Under the pieces are notes generated by a model. That model made no database searches. It was given only the letters and a program-made list of their open reading frames with translations, and had not been told where the DNA came from. Below are positions 15,901-24,906 of a stretch of DNA of 30,466 nucleotides, piece after piece. The position numbers were made by a program, and so were the translations under genes. This DNA is from SSF26 sp037443945 (GTDB lineage Bacteria; Chloroflexota; Anaerolineae; J102). The stretch spans positions 1-30,466 of the forward strand of contig JBBINH010000042.1 in assembly GCA_037443945.1 (NCBI GenBank), read 5' to 3'. Position 1 is the stretch's first letter. Each line of letters opens with the position of its first letter.

Positions 15901-17061
15901 CTACACCCGTTCTTCGGGGTCGAAAAGGCGTTTGTATTCCTGAATGGCAAACCGATCGGTCATCCCCGCCAGATAATCGCAGACGACACGGTAGAGATCG
16001 GCTTCCGGCGCCTTCAGTTTTTGTTGGGTGCTCGGCGGGAGTTGCCGGGGCTCCTGGACATAGGCCTGGAACAGGCTGGTAAGGATGCGCTCGGCTTTGG
16101 CCGCCATGCGCATGACCCGGTAGCTGCGATAGAAGTGTTCGAACAGGTAGCGCTTCTGCACGGCGTTGGCGGCAGCCATGTCCGGGCTGAAGCCGACCAC
16201 CGGTTGCCCGACCCGACGTACATCATCCACCGAAGCGATGGCCAACGCCTGCAAGCGGGCGGCGGTGTGGCGGATGACATCGCCGATCTCCATGCCCACC
16301 AGGCGCCGGATGATGCGCGCCCGCAGGAGCGAATCGAGACGGTCCGGCCGCACTGGCTCGCCCAGCGAATCCATCACCCGCTGCCACAGGGGTTGGGTGG
16401 CCAGGTCGGCGATGTCGAGAATGCCGGCGTAGAGGCCGTCGTCCAGGTCGCTGGTATTCCAGGCGATCTCGTCGGCGATGTTGGCGATCTGGCATTCCAG
16501 GGTACCGGCCAGATGGGGTTCGTAGCCCTCGGCATGGCTGATGTCGTAGTCCGTGTCGTGCTTGACAATGCCCTCGCGCACCTCATAGGTGAGGTTGAGT
16601 CCGGGAAAGTCCGGATATCGCCTTTCCAAATACTCGACGATGCGCATGGTTTGGCGCTGATGATCGAAGCCGCCATGGTCGGCCATCAGTCGATTGAGGA
16701 TGTGCTCGCCGGTGTGACCGAAAGGCGGATGACCCAGGTCGTGGGCCAGACAAATGGCCTCGGTCAGGTCTTCGTTGGCGCCCAAAGCCCGCGCCAGGGT
16801 ACGCCCCAACTGCGCCACCTCCAGGGTATGGGTCAGCCGGCTGCGGTAGTGGTCGCCCTCGTGATAGACGAAGACCTGGGTCTTGTAGGCCAGACGGCGG
16901 AAGGCCGTGGTATGGACGATGCGATCGCGGTCTTTCTGATAGACCGTGCGCTCTTCCGCCTCCTCGTCCGGATAGACCCGCCCGCGCGTTTCGGCGCTCT
17001 TCATGCCCCAGGGGGCCAGGGTTTCGTACTCGCGTGCTTCCAGCAGGTTACGGGTGATCAT
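15901..17061 (-). CDS. dgt: Deoxyguanosinetriphosphate triphosphohydrolase-like protein (dGTPase)
   Basis: The 386-residue HD-superfamily enzyme cleaves dGTP (or other dNTPs) to the nucleoside and triphosphate. It shows the family order of metal ligands: RLTHTLEVAQ (His78), LAHDLGHPPFGHTGE (His107-Asp108, with His111 and His116), and a later Asp in NIADEIAWNTSDLDDG. YQKDRDRIVHTTAFRRLAYKTQVF is the typical N-terminal motif. The length suits the short bacterial type. It follows the CitE-like gene by 32 bases on the same strand and ends 18 bases from the convergent HD-GYP gene; no terminator hairpin is visible between them. The function is unrelated to its CoA-ester neighbours, so cotranscription may be incidental. 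Confidence 0.92.
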   Translation of the reverse strand: MITRNLLEAREYETLAPWGMKSAETRGRVYPDEEAEERTVYQKDRDRIVHTTAFRRLAYKTQVFVYHEGDHYRSRLTHTLEVAQLGRTLARALGANEDLTEAICLAHDLGHPPFGHTGEHILNRLMADHGGFDHQRQTMRIVEYLERRYPDFPGLNLTYEVREGIVKHDTDYDISHAEGYEPHLAGTLECQIANIADEIAWNTSDLDDGLYAGILDIADLATQPLWQRVMDSLGEPVRPDRLDSLLRARIIRRLVGMEIGDVIRHTAARLQALAIASVDDVRRVGQPVVGFSPDMAAANAVQKRYLFEHFYRSYRVMRMAAKAERILTSLFQAYVQEPRQLPPSTQQKLKAPEADLYRVVCDYLAGMTDRFAIQEYKRLFDPEERV

Positions 17062-17093
17062 GGGATGAAGAGCAAGGTCGGGGGCACCGAGGA

Positions 17094-17975
17094 CTAGGGC
17101 ATACCCAGTCCGGCACGGGCCAGGGTGCGTCGGGCGGCGGCCAGCATGGGGGCATCCACCATCTTACCGTCAAGGACGAAGACGCCCACGCCGTGGCGTT
17201 CATGGTCCCGATAGGCTGCGATCAGGCGACGGGCCGCCTCGATCTGCTCGGCCGTCGGCGTGAAAGCCGCCTGGATGACGGGAACCTGGCGGGGATGAAT
17301 GGCCATTTTGCCCTGATAGCCCAGCTCGACGGCTTCGCGACACTCCCGCGCCAGGCCCTCCAGGTCGTCCAAGGCCACGAACACCATGTCAATGGCCGCC
17401 AGCCCAAAGGCCGCCGCCGCGGTCACCACGGCGCTACGGGCATAGAGGACTTCACGGCCGGCAGCCGTGCGCACGCCGCCGATATCACCGATGAGGTCTT
17501 CGGCGCCGAAGAGCAGCGCCTCCAACCGCCCGCCCACGGCGGCGATCTCCCGCAGATTGACGATGCCCAGCGCCGTTTCGATCAGGGCCAGGATGCGAAT
17601 GCTGCCCGACGGCCAGCCGTACCGGGTTTCGGCCGCCTCGAGTGCGGCATCCAACCAGGCAATCGGATCGGGGCTGTGGACCTTGGGCAGCAGATAGGCG
17701 TCGGGCCGGCCGGGCAGGGTGGCCTCCAGGTCGGCTGCCTCCAGGCCGGATCCGACGGCATTGAGGCGCACAATGCGCTCGCGAGGGCCGAAATCCACGG
17801 TTTGCAGAGCCTGACGAACCTGCGCCCGCGCCACCTCTTTCTGGCCCATGGCCACGCCGTCTTCCAGGTCCAGAACGACGGCATCCACCTCCAGCGTTGC
17901 CGCCTTGGCGATCTTGCGTTCGCTATCGCCGGGAAGAAACAACAGGGCGCGTCGAGGACGCATGGGAGGCTTCAC
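17094..17975 (-). CDS. CitE-like CoA-ester lyase (HpcH/HpaI family)
   Basis: The 293-residue TIM-barrel enzyme has the CitE signatures RRALLFLPGDSERKIAKA, VVLDLEDGV (metal- and substrate-binding acids), LLPKV, ALIETALGIVNL, LLFGAEDLIGDIG and GKMAIHPRQV. The family includes L-malyl-CoA/beta-methylmalyl-CoA lyase, citramalyl-CoA lyase (Ccl, CLYBL) and stand-alone citrate lyase beta-like proteins; sequence reading alone does not settle which. The GTG start at 17975 overlaps the TGA of the MaoC-like gene by four bases (GTGA), so the two are translationally coupled. That hydratase-lyase pairing points to a C4/C5 dicarboxylyl-CoA substrate, such as citramalyl-CoA from itaconate or beta-methylmalyl-CoA. 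Confidence 0.88.
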   Translation of the reverse strand: MKPPMRPRRALLFLPGDSERKIAKAATLEVDAVVLDLEDGVAMGQKEVARAQVRQALQTVDFGPRERIVRLNAVGSGLEAADLEATLPGRPDAYLLPKVHSPDPIAWLDAALEAAETRYGWPSGSIRILALIETALGIVNLREIAAVGGRLEALLFGAEDLIGDIGGVRTAAGREVLYARSAVVTAAAAFGLAAIDMVFVALDDLEGLARECREAVELGYQGKMAIHPRQVPVIQAAFTPTAEQIEAARRLIAAYRDHERHGVGVFVLDGKMVDAPMLAAARRTLARAGLGMP

Positions 17976-18445
17976 GAGGGAGAAGACGCAACCGCCTCCG
18001 GGCGGCGCAGGAACAGGACCGTGCGCACGACTTCGACCACCACCGTACCGTCCTGGTTGCGGCCGATGTGCTTCAATTTGACGATGCCGCGATCGGGCTG
18101 CGAGCGCGAAGGTCGCATCTCCAACACCTCGGTTTCGACGTAGAGCGTGTCGCCGTGGAAGACCGGATGGGGATGCCGGACCGATTCGTAACCCAGATTG
18201 GCGACGATGGTCCCTTCGGTGAGGTCGGACACGGTGAGGCCCACGGCCAGAGCCAGGGTGAACAGACCGTTGACAATACGCCGTCCGAATGGCGTGCGGG
18301 CGGCGAAGTCCTCGTTGAGATGGAGAGGCTGCGTGTTCATCGTCAGAGCCGAAAAGAGGACGTTGTCCATCTCGGTGATGGTGCGGCCCAGGCTATGAAC
18401 AAAGCGCTGGCCGACGGCCAGGTCGTCGTAGTACTTTCCGGCCAT
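17972..18445 (-). CDS. MaoC-like hot-dog hydratase
   Basis: The 157-residue protein begins like a MaoC dehydratase (MAGKYYDDLAVGQRFVHSLGRTITEMDN) and keeps the hydratase region with the catalytic Asp/His equivalents around NTQPLHLNEDFAARTPFGRRIVNG. FHGDTLYVETEVLEMRPS closes the fold. Such enzymes hydrate enoyl-CoA thioesters. Coupled to the CitE-like lyase, it could be an itaconyl-CoA or mesaconyl-CoA hydratase (inference); a general enoyl-CoA hydratase is the fallback. ATG 18445 has GAGG five bases upstream. It is first in the minus-strand run with the CitE-like gene and dgt, and diverges from bcp across 127 bases in which I find no clear promoter. Confidence 0.87.
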   Translation of the reverse strand: MAGKYYDDLAVGQRFVHSLGRTITEMDNVLFSALTMNTQPLHLNEDFAARTPFGRRIVNGLFTLALAVGLTVSDLTEGTIVANLGYESVRHPHPVFHGDTLYVETEVLEMRPSRSQPDRGIVKLKHIGRNQDGTVVVEVVRTVLFLRRPEAVASSPS

Positions 18446-18572
18446 GGTGTACCTCGCAGAGGATATGGGAAGAAAGCCGCCTTACAAGACGAAGCCGGCA
18501 TCCTAAACTGCTTACGGTCGAGAAAGCGCTTCCCGACGCATCCATTCTAGCAAACATCCGGAGTTCTTCAGA

Positions 18573-19034
18573 ATGACCACCCTACGCATCGGCGATATGG
18601 CACCCGATTTTACGGCTGTGGCCGATACCGGCGAGACGGTGCGGCTTGCGGACTTTCGCGGCAAACGCGTGGTCCTCTATTTTTATCCCAAGGACGATAC
18701 TCCCGGTTGTACGGCCCAGGCCTGTGGTTTTCGCGATCGGTTCGCCGTGCTGGCCGACAAAAACGCCGTCGTCCTGGGCATCAGCCCTGATAGCGTGGCT
18801 TCCCATCAGAAATTCAAGGCCAAATACCATCTCCCTTTTCTTCTGCTTGCCGATGAGGACCACCGCATTGCCGAACGCTACGGCGTCTGGGGCGAACGGA
18901 AGCTGTACGGCAAGACGTTTATGGGCATTCAGCGCAGCCATTTCGTCATCGATGAAACAGGCCGCATTGTGGATATCCAGTACAAGGTCAAACCCGAAGA
19001 AAGTGTGACCAAAGCGCTGGCCGTCCTGGACTAA
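18573..19034 (+). CDS. bcp: Thioredoxin-dependent thiol peroxidase (Bcp/PrxQ)
   Basis: The 153-residue peroxiredoxin reduces H2O2 and organic peroxides with electrons from thioredoxin. The motif LYFYPKDDTPGCTAQACGFRD holds the peroxidatic Cys46 and the resolving Cys51 five residues on, the PrxQ alpha-2 type arrangement. GDMAPDF at the N-terminus and the C-terminal SHFVIDETGRI are typical. ATG 18573 has GGAG about eight bases upstream. It stands alone on the plus strand, ends at a perfect 17-bp hairpin, and diverges from the MaoC-like gene. Confidence 0.95.
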   Translation: MTTLRIGDMAPDFTAVADTGETVRLADFRGKRVVLYFYPKDDTPGCTAQACGFRDRFAVLADKNAVVLGISPDSVASHQKFKAKYHLPFLLLADEDHRIAERYGVWGERKLYGKTFMGIQRSHFVIDETGRIVDIQYKVKPEESVTKALAVLD

Positions 19035-19038
19035 GCAA

Positions 19039-19083
19039 CCATCCGGGTTGAGGGCAGGGGGAAACGGCCCTCAACCCGGATGG
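19039..19083. terminator. Bidirectional terminator hairpin overlapping the kinase stop codon
   Basis: A perfect 17-bp stem (arms 19039-19055 and 19067-19083) with an 11-base loop lies right after bcp. The second arm includes the TGA (19071-19073) and last codons of the convergent PfkB-family kinase gene. No T-run follows on either strand, so release would depend on the stem alone or on Rho. Its position between convergent genes supports a terminator role. Confidence 0.75.
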
Positions 19084-20006
19084 CCGGCCAGCAGGGCAGC
19101 TACCTCCTCGGCCCGTGGCATGGCCGGCATGGTGCCAAAACGTCCGGCCGCAATGGCGCCGCAGGCATTGGCAAAACGGACGGCCTGAGGCAAGGGCTGA
19201 CCCTGTAACAGGGCCAGGGCGAGACCGGCCGAGAAGGCGTCGCCGGCCCCGGCCGTATCCACCGCCGTGATGGGAAAGGCCGGTTCCTGACCCCAGGCGG
19301 TGGCGGTTGCCCACAAGGCCCCGCGCGCGCCTCGCTTGAGCACAACGGCCCGAGGGCCCTGAGCCAGCAAGGTCCGGGTTGCCGCCAAGGCAGCCTCGTC
19401 TTCATCCACAGGATGGCCCACCAGGGCCGCCATCTCGGCTTCGTTCGGGGTGAGCACGGCGGCATGTTGCCACAGACGTGGGCTATAGGGCCGGAAAGGG
19501 CCGGCATCGACAACGATGGGCAGATTCTGTTCTTCGGCCCATGTCACCACCCGCAGGAGCGCGGCTTCGGGAGCCTCGAAGTTGAGCAACACCCCATCGA
19601 GATGGGGCAGCAAGGGCCGTAGCGCCGCCTCCAATCGCTCGACGGCCAGGGTCTGGTTGGCGCCGGGGGCAATGAGAAAAGCCGTGCGGCCGTCCGGCTC
19701 GACCAATAAGACGCCCGCCCCGGTCTCGGCGGTGGGGTCGCGGCCGACTCCGGCGATATCGACGCCCTCGCGCTGCAAGGCCGCCGCAACGTAGTCGGCA
19801 AAGAGGTCGTCGCCCATGTTGCCCAGGAGATGCGCCTGCCCCCCCAACCGGGTGAAGGCCACGGCGGCATTGACGGCCTTTCCACCGGGCGTGACCCGAA
19901 TGCGGGGGACGTGTAGGTTTTCACCACTGCCGGGCAGACGAGGCGTAGCAACCACGATGTCGACAACGATGGAACCGACGACGGCAAGGCGAGGTCGAGT
20001 TGTCAT
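19071..20006 (-). CDS. PfkB/ribokinase-family carbohydrate kinase
   Basis: The 311-residue cytoplasmic kinase has both PfkB signatures: the N-terminal GGKAVNAAVAFTRLGG sugar-binding region and the C-terminal DTAGAGDAFSAG with the catalytic Asp and anion hole. VVGSIVVDIV and LTPNEAE are also typical. It most resembles ribokinase, but PfkB kinases act on many sugars and nucleosides, so the substrate stays open. The ATG has GGGGA only two bases upstream. It follows the aminopeptidase gene by 51 bases on the same strand. Its stop codon lies inside the terminator hairpin at 19039-19083. Confidence 0.9.
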   Translation of the reverse strand: MTTRPRLAVVGSIVVDIVVATPRLPGSGENLHVPRIRVTPGGKAVNAAVAFTRLGGQAHLLGNMGDDLFADYVAAALQREGVDIAGVGRDPTAETGAGVLLVEPDGRTAFLIAPGANQTLAVERLEAALRPLLPHLDGVLLNFEAPEAALLRVVTWAEEQNLPIVVDAGPFRPYSPRLWQHAAVLTPNEAEMAALVGHPVDEDEAALAATRTLLAQGPRAVVLKRGARGALWATATAWGQEPAFPITAVDTAGAGDAFSAGLALALLQGQPLPQAVRFANACGAIAAGRFGTMPAMPRAEEVAALLAGHPG

Positions 20007-20057
20007 ATCCCCAAAGAGGATGCCGCAGGCGCGCCTGGAGAGGGAAGATCGCCGTGT

Positions 20058-21314
20058 TCACAACGGAAAAGCCCACTCGCCCGATCGCATGACCGGCTCG
20101 CTGCTGCCGTTGCGCAGACCGTCGACATCGATCTCGCTGCTGCCGATCATAAAATCCACATGTTCCAGGCTGTCGTTGCCGCCGGCAGCGGCAAATTCCT
20201 CATCGGACATGCGCTCGCCACCGGCGATGCAATCCCGATAAGCACGTCCCAGGGCGATGTGGCTGGCGGCGTTTTCATCGAACAGGGTGTTGTAGAACAA
20301 GAGACCCGATTGGGCAATGGGGGAACGATGCGAAACAAGCGCCACTTCGCCCAATCGTGCCGCGCCTTCATCGGTATCGATCAGACGGCGCAGGGCCAGC
20401 TCGTTTTGCCCGGCGCGGCAACTGACCACGCGTCCGTCCGCAAACTCCAGACTGAAATCGACAATCAGCCCACCGCCCAGGTTCAGCGGCATCGTCGACC
20501 GGACCACACCCTCGACACGACGGGCATGGGGCGCCGTGAAGACCTCTTCGGTAGGGATGTTGGCCGTGTAGCGGACGCCGTTGGCGGCCGTGGTTTGGGC
20601 AGCCTGCCACACGTGTCCATCGGCCAGGCCGACCGTGAGGTCCGTGCCCGGACCGCGAAAGCGCAAGGCGTCGTAGCGGCGGGCATTGAGATAGGCACTA
20701 CGGGCTTTGAGTTCGGCGATGTGACGCTGCCAGGCCGGCAGGGGTTCGGACTCATAAACCCGACAGGCCCGAAAAATGGCATCCCACAAGCGATCCACGG
20801 CCTCCTCACCGCTCAGGCCGGGAAACACCTTTTGCGCCCAACCGGTTACAGGCGCTGCCGCCACCAGCCAGTTCATGGCATTGCGGGTGACATTCTGAAA
20901 GTAGGGGGCCATGGAGGCGAGCAAGGCACGACGAGCCGTGGCCATCCGTTCCGGGTCGATCCCATCGAGCAGGGTGGGATTGTCGGCGGCGACATTGAGC
21001 ACGGCATCCCCGCGGTTGGTGTGGTCGCGCAGGGCATCGCTGTGCCAGGTCGAAGTGTAATGGAACGAAGCGGAGGGCGCATACCGAAAACGGGCCAGGC
21101 GCACGGCCTCGTCACCCCAGATGACTTCGACAAAGGGCGAACCCATCTGATAGGCTTGTCTGACCACTTCGCGGATAAGAGGGGCCGTTTCCAGAGGCAC
21201 ACCGTCGGTGCGGACCGAGGTGATCAACAGGCGTTGACCGGCCCGCAGGTTCAAACCGATTTTGAGCAAAATCTCGGCGTAGGTCTGCAGATGGCGGGTG
21301 AAATCGGGGAGCAT
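20058..21314 (-). CDS. M29-family aminopeptidase (AmpS/PepS-like)
   Basis: The 418-residue metallopeptidase has the M29 features: TYAEILLKIGLNLRAGQRLLI at the start, NIPTEEVFTAPH (metal-binding Glu residues and His), then a His in NAASHIALG and HVDFMIGSSEIDVDG at the end. These supply the Glu/His/Asp ligands of the dinuclear site. It should trim N-terminal residues from peptides in the cytoplasm. ATG 21314 is chosen because the upstream in-frame sequence is antisense-like and the family starts here; no clear ribosome site is visible. It lies 46 bases after the methyltransferase stop and may be in one transcript with it and the kinase. Confidence 0.9.
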   Translation of the reverse strand: MLPDFTRHLQTYAEILLKIGLNLRAGQRLLITSVRTDGVPLETAPLIREVVRQAYQMGSPFVEVIWGDEAVRLARFRYAPSASFHYTSTWHSDALRDHTNRGDAVLNVAADNPTLLDGIDPERMATARRALLASMAPYFQNVTRNAMNWLVAAAPVTGWAQKVFPGLSGEEAVDRLWDAIFRACRVYESEPLPAWQRHIAELKARSAYLNARRYDALRFRGPGTDLTVGLADGHVWQAAQTTAANGVRYTANIPTEEVFTAPHARRVEGVVRSTMPLNLGGGLIVDFSLEFADGRVVSCRAGQNELALRRLIDTDEGAARLGEVALVSHRSPIAQSGLLFYNTLFDENAASHIALGRAYRDCIAGGERMSDEEFAAAGGNDSLEHVDFMIGSSEIDVDGLRNGSSEPVMRSGEWAFPL

Positions 21315-21360
21315 GGCAGGTTGAGGAGAAGAACGCGAGAAGGTCGGAGGGTGGCAACAT

Positions 21361-22092
21361 TCAAACGTCGGCACGTGCCAACGTACAGTACAAAGCCAGA
21401 TCGCCTTCGCGGCCGTCGGCCCGGAAGGACTCGCACACGCGCAACCCGGCGGCCGCGGCGAGTTCGGCGATCTCGGCTTCATCGCATTCGTGGACGTAAC
21501 GCAAACCCGTCTGTTGCCAGGTCAACAGATAATCGCCGGGTTCCACGTCGGCCCTCGTGAGGCCGATGCGCTCCCAGGGCACGATTTTGCGCCGCAGGCG
21601 GGGGACGTGGCTGAACCGCCAGGTCGAGAGGATGAGCACCCCGTCCGGCCGTAAACAGCGGGCCGCAGCCGCCAGAAAGGCCGCGCGGGCCTCGCGGCCG
21701 GGCAGATGATGAAGCAAGGCAAGGGCCAGGACGACATCGAATGACTCGAATCCCAGGGTACGTTCCCAACCGGGGATGCTCAGGTCGAGCTGCCAGAAGG
21801 TCGCCTGCGTCCGTCGTAACCCGGCCGTGCGCCGGCGGGCCTGGTCAAGCAAACAGGCCTCGACATCCACGCCCACATAGCGCACCTGCTGCAGCCGCTC
21901 ATCCAAAAATACGGCCAACCGGCCGTTCCCACACCCCAGGTCCAAGACCTGACAGACCGGCGGGAAATGGGCTATAATACGATGCCAGCCCGGTTGCGGT
22001 CCTTGCCGTGTGGCTGCAAAGTCGGCGCCATGCGCTGCATAAAAGCGCCGGTTGAGTTGCCGCAATTGGTCTTGAACGGCTTTGTCCATCAT
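21361..22092 (-). CDS. Class I SAM methyltransferase, Trm9/ALKBH8-like
   Basis: The 243-residue protein opens with QLNRRFYAAHGADFAATR and the SAM-binding motif VLDLGCGNGRLAVFL, followed by VGVDVEACLL and VVLALALLHHLPG. The tail resembles the tRNA wobble-uridine methyltransferases Trm9/ALKBH8: IVPWERIG recalls their VPW motif, and LRYVHECDEAEI recalls RYYHLFxxGEL. Those enzymes methylate cm5U34 to mcm5U34. The divergent neighbour is Elp3, which makes cm5U34, strengthening this reading (inference). An ATG at 22128 overlaps the -10 box of the promoter at 22127-22156, so a downstream start is required: ATG 22116 would be almost leaderless, and 22092 or 22089 match where the family begins. Confidence 0.8.
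   Translation of the reverse strand: MMDKAVQDQLRQLNRRFYAAHGADFAATRQGPQPGWHRIIAHFPPVCQVLDLGCGNGRLAVFLDERLQQVRYVGVDVEACLLDQARRRTAGLRRTQATFWQLDLSIPGWERTLGFESFDVVLALALLHHLPGREARAAFLAAAARCLRPDGVLILSTWRFSHVPRLRRKIVPWERIGLTRADVEPGDYLLTWQQTGLRYVHECDEAEIAELAAAAGLRVCESFRADGREGDLALYCTLARADV
21949..21978 (+). promoter_or_regulatory. Promoter inside the methyltransferase gene, reading towards elp3
   Basis: CTGACA (21949-21954), an 18-base spacer and a perfect TATAAT (21973-21978) lie on the plus strand within the methyltransferase coding sequence. Transcription from about 21985 would cover the 5' part of that gene in antisense before reaching elp3 at 22190. A perfect -10 box is rare by chance in DNA this GC-rich, but function is not shown. 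Confidence 0.5.
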
Positions 22093-22126
22093 AAGCAGAG
22101 CAGGGGGAGGACGCATTGCGTAAGCC

Positions 22127-22156
22127 ATTATCGGTCCTGGCTCCCTTTTCTGCCAA
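22127..22156 (-). promoter_or_regulatory. Promoter of the methyltransferase gene
   Basis: On the minus strand TTGGCA (22156-22151), an 18-base spacer and GATAAT (22132-22127) lie in the short gap between the divergent genes. The start would be near 22119-22120, so ATG 22128 cannot be the translation start of this transcript. Confidence 0.6.
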
Positions 22157-22189
22157 ACAACACCACTCTCTCCTTACCCGTTCCCATCC

Positions 22190-23815
22190 ATGTCCACGCT
22201 TACGCTGGCCCGTTGGTCGGATAGCGCCGGTCGGGTGCTCGACTCGACAGCCGACGAGAACGACTTGCTCGCCCTCCTCCAGACGTTGGCCACTCGGCCC
22301 CGGGCGACTCCGGAGGCCTATCTGGAGGTTATCCAAGGGCATGCCCGCCGCACAGGCCGACTCTTCGCCAAAAGCGAGTTGGTAGACGGCTATCGGCAAT
22401 TGGTGGCGGCGGGCCGGCTGGCACCGGATCGGCGGTTGGAGCGCGCTTTGCAGCTCAAACCGGTACGCACCATCTCCGGTGTGGCGCCGGTCACGGTGTT
22501 GACCATGCCCTATCCCTGTCCGGGCAAGTGCATTTTCTGTCCGACCTTTGGGAACATGCCCAAAAGCTACGTGCCCGACGAGCCGGGGTCGTTGCGCGCC
22601 TTGCAGAACGATTTCGATCCCTATCGCCAGACCCTCTCGCGGCTGCGTGCGTTCGAGGCCAACGGTCACAGCGCCGATAAGGTGGAACTGCTCATCCTGG
22701 GGGGAACCTGGTCGGCCTACCCGCGATCGTATCAGGAATGGTTTGTCCGGCGCTGTTTCGATGCCCTCAACGGCGTGGACGCAGCCACGCTTGACGAGGC
22801 CCACCGGCGTAATGAAACGGCCCACCATCGCAATGTCGGCCTTGTGATCGAAACGCGGCCCGATGCCATCAGCCCACGCGAGCTGGAACATCTGCGACGG
22901 CTGGGAGTGACCAAAGTGCAACTGGGGCTACAAAGCCTGGATGACCGCATCCTGGCCCTGAACCAACGCGGGCACACCGTGGCCGAAATGCGTCAGGCCG
23001 TGCGGATGCTGCGCGGGGCCGGCTTCAAGATCGTGCTCCACTGGATGGCCAACCTCTACGGCGCCACCCCGGAAACCGATTATGAAGACTTCCGGCGTCT
23101 GTGGGATGACCCGGCTATTCGTCCCGATGAGCTGAAGATCTACCCCACCTCGCTTTTGCGAGAGACCGAACTCTATCGCTACTACGAGCAAGGGTTGTAT
23201 CGGCCCTACGATGAGGAAACCCTGATCGACCTCATTGCCCGCTGCAAGACCCACGTACCCCGCTACTGTCGCATCAATCGCGTCTTCCGGGATATTCCTT
23301 CCCCCAACATCGTGGCCGGGAACAAAAAGACGAATCTGCGGCAGCTTGTGCATGCCTATATGGCACGCCAAGGCCTGGTTTGTCGCTGTCTGCGCTGCCG
23401 CGAGGTACGCGAACGGGATGTCCTGCCCGACCGGCTGCGCCTGCAGATCCTGCCCTATCGCACCGACATCAACCGCGAATACTTCCTCAGCTATGTCACT
23501 CCGGAAGACCGCGTGGCGGCCTATCTGCGGCTTTCCCTGCCCGACTCGCCGGCCGTTGTCCCCCTTGCCGAGATCCGCGGGGCGGCCATGATCCGCGAGG
23601 TCAAAGTCTACGGTCCGGCTCTGGCCCTGGGCGCCGATAGCCAGGGCGAAGCCCAGCATCGCGGTTTGGGCCGCCGCCTGGTCGAACTTGCCTGCCGCAT
23701 TGCCCGCAGCGAGGGCTTCACCCGCATCGCCGTCATCGCCGCCGTCGGCACCCGACCCTACTACCGCCGCCTGGGTTTTGAGCTGGACGAGCTGTACATG
23801 AGCCGGACCTTGTAA
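22190..23815 (+). CDS. elp3: Elp3, tRNA uridine(34) acetyltransferase (radical SAM + GNAT)
   Basis: The 541-residue enzyme builds the carboxymethyl group at C5 of wobble uridine in tRNA using acetyl-CoA and SAM. The radical-SAM domain holds the cluster cysteines Cys110, Cys114 and Cys117 in YPCPGKCIFCP. Further Elp3 motifs are VELLILGGTWSAYP, GLVIETRPDAISP, LGLQSLDD, RGHTVAEM and LKIYPTSLLRETELY. The C-terminal GNAT domain has RGLGRRLVELA and GTRPYYRRLGF. ELKIYP and the tRNA-binding N-terminus agree with the bacterial form studied from Dehalococcoides, another Chloroflexota; no other Elongator subunit is expected. The gene ends 7 bases from the convergent oxidoreductase and is divergent from the Trm9-like methyltransferase. 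No Shine-Dalgarno sequence is evident. Confidence 0.95.
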   Translation: MSTLTLARWSDSAGRVLDSTADENDLLALLQTLATRPRATPEAYLEVIQGHARRTGRLFAKSELVDGYRQLVAAGRLAPDRRLERALQLKPVRTISGVAPVTVLTMPYPCPGKCIFCPTFGNMPKSYVPDEPGSLRALQNDFDPYRQTLSRLRAFEANGHSADKVELLILGGTWSAYPRSYQEWFVRRCFDALNGVDAATLDEAHRRNETAHHRNVGLVIETRPDAISPRELEHLRRLGVTKVQLGLQSLDDRILALNQRGHTVAEMRQAVRMLRGAGFKIVLHWMANLYGATPETDYEDFRRLWDDPAIRPDELKIYPTSLLRETELYRYYEQGLYRPYDEETLIDLIARCKTHVPRYCRINRVFRDIPSPNIVAGNKKTNLRQLVHAYMARQGLVCRCLRCREVRERDVLPDRLRLQILPYRTDINREYFLSYVTPEDRVAAYLRLSLPDSPAVVPLAEIRGAAMIREVKVYGPALALGADSQGEAQHRGLGRRLVELACRIARSEGFTRIAVIAAVGTRPYYRRLGFELDELYMSRTL

Positions 23816-23822
23816 AGACGGA

Positions 23823-24815
<993 letters not shown>

Positions 24816-24869
24816 GCTGACCCTCCTGAACGAAAGCAGAGCAAAACACGGCTTCGTGCGACCGGACCT

Positions 24870-24899
24870 ATTCTACTCGGATACGCGTACGGCGGTCAA
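24870..24899 (-). promoter_or_regulatory. Promoter of the LLM oxidoreductase gene
   Basis: On the minus strand TTGACC (24899-24894), an 18-base spacer and TAGAAT (24875-24870) precede a ~48-base leader with AGGAGG and the GTG start at 24815. The layout is a complete sigma70-type expression unit. Confidence 0.65.
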
Positions 24900-24906
24900 A
24901 ACACCG

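Noticed and set aside
15883..17097. 404-codon plus-strand frame
   Set aside because: Antisense to the dGTPase gene, which has a complete HD motif set.
20160..21560. 466-codon plus-strand frame
   Set aside because: Antisense to the M29 aminopeptidase and the end of the methyltransferase; no domain visible.
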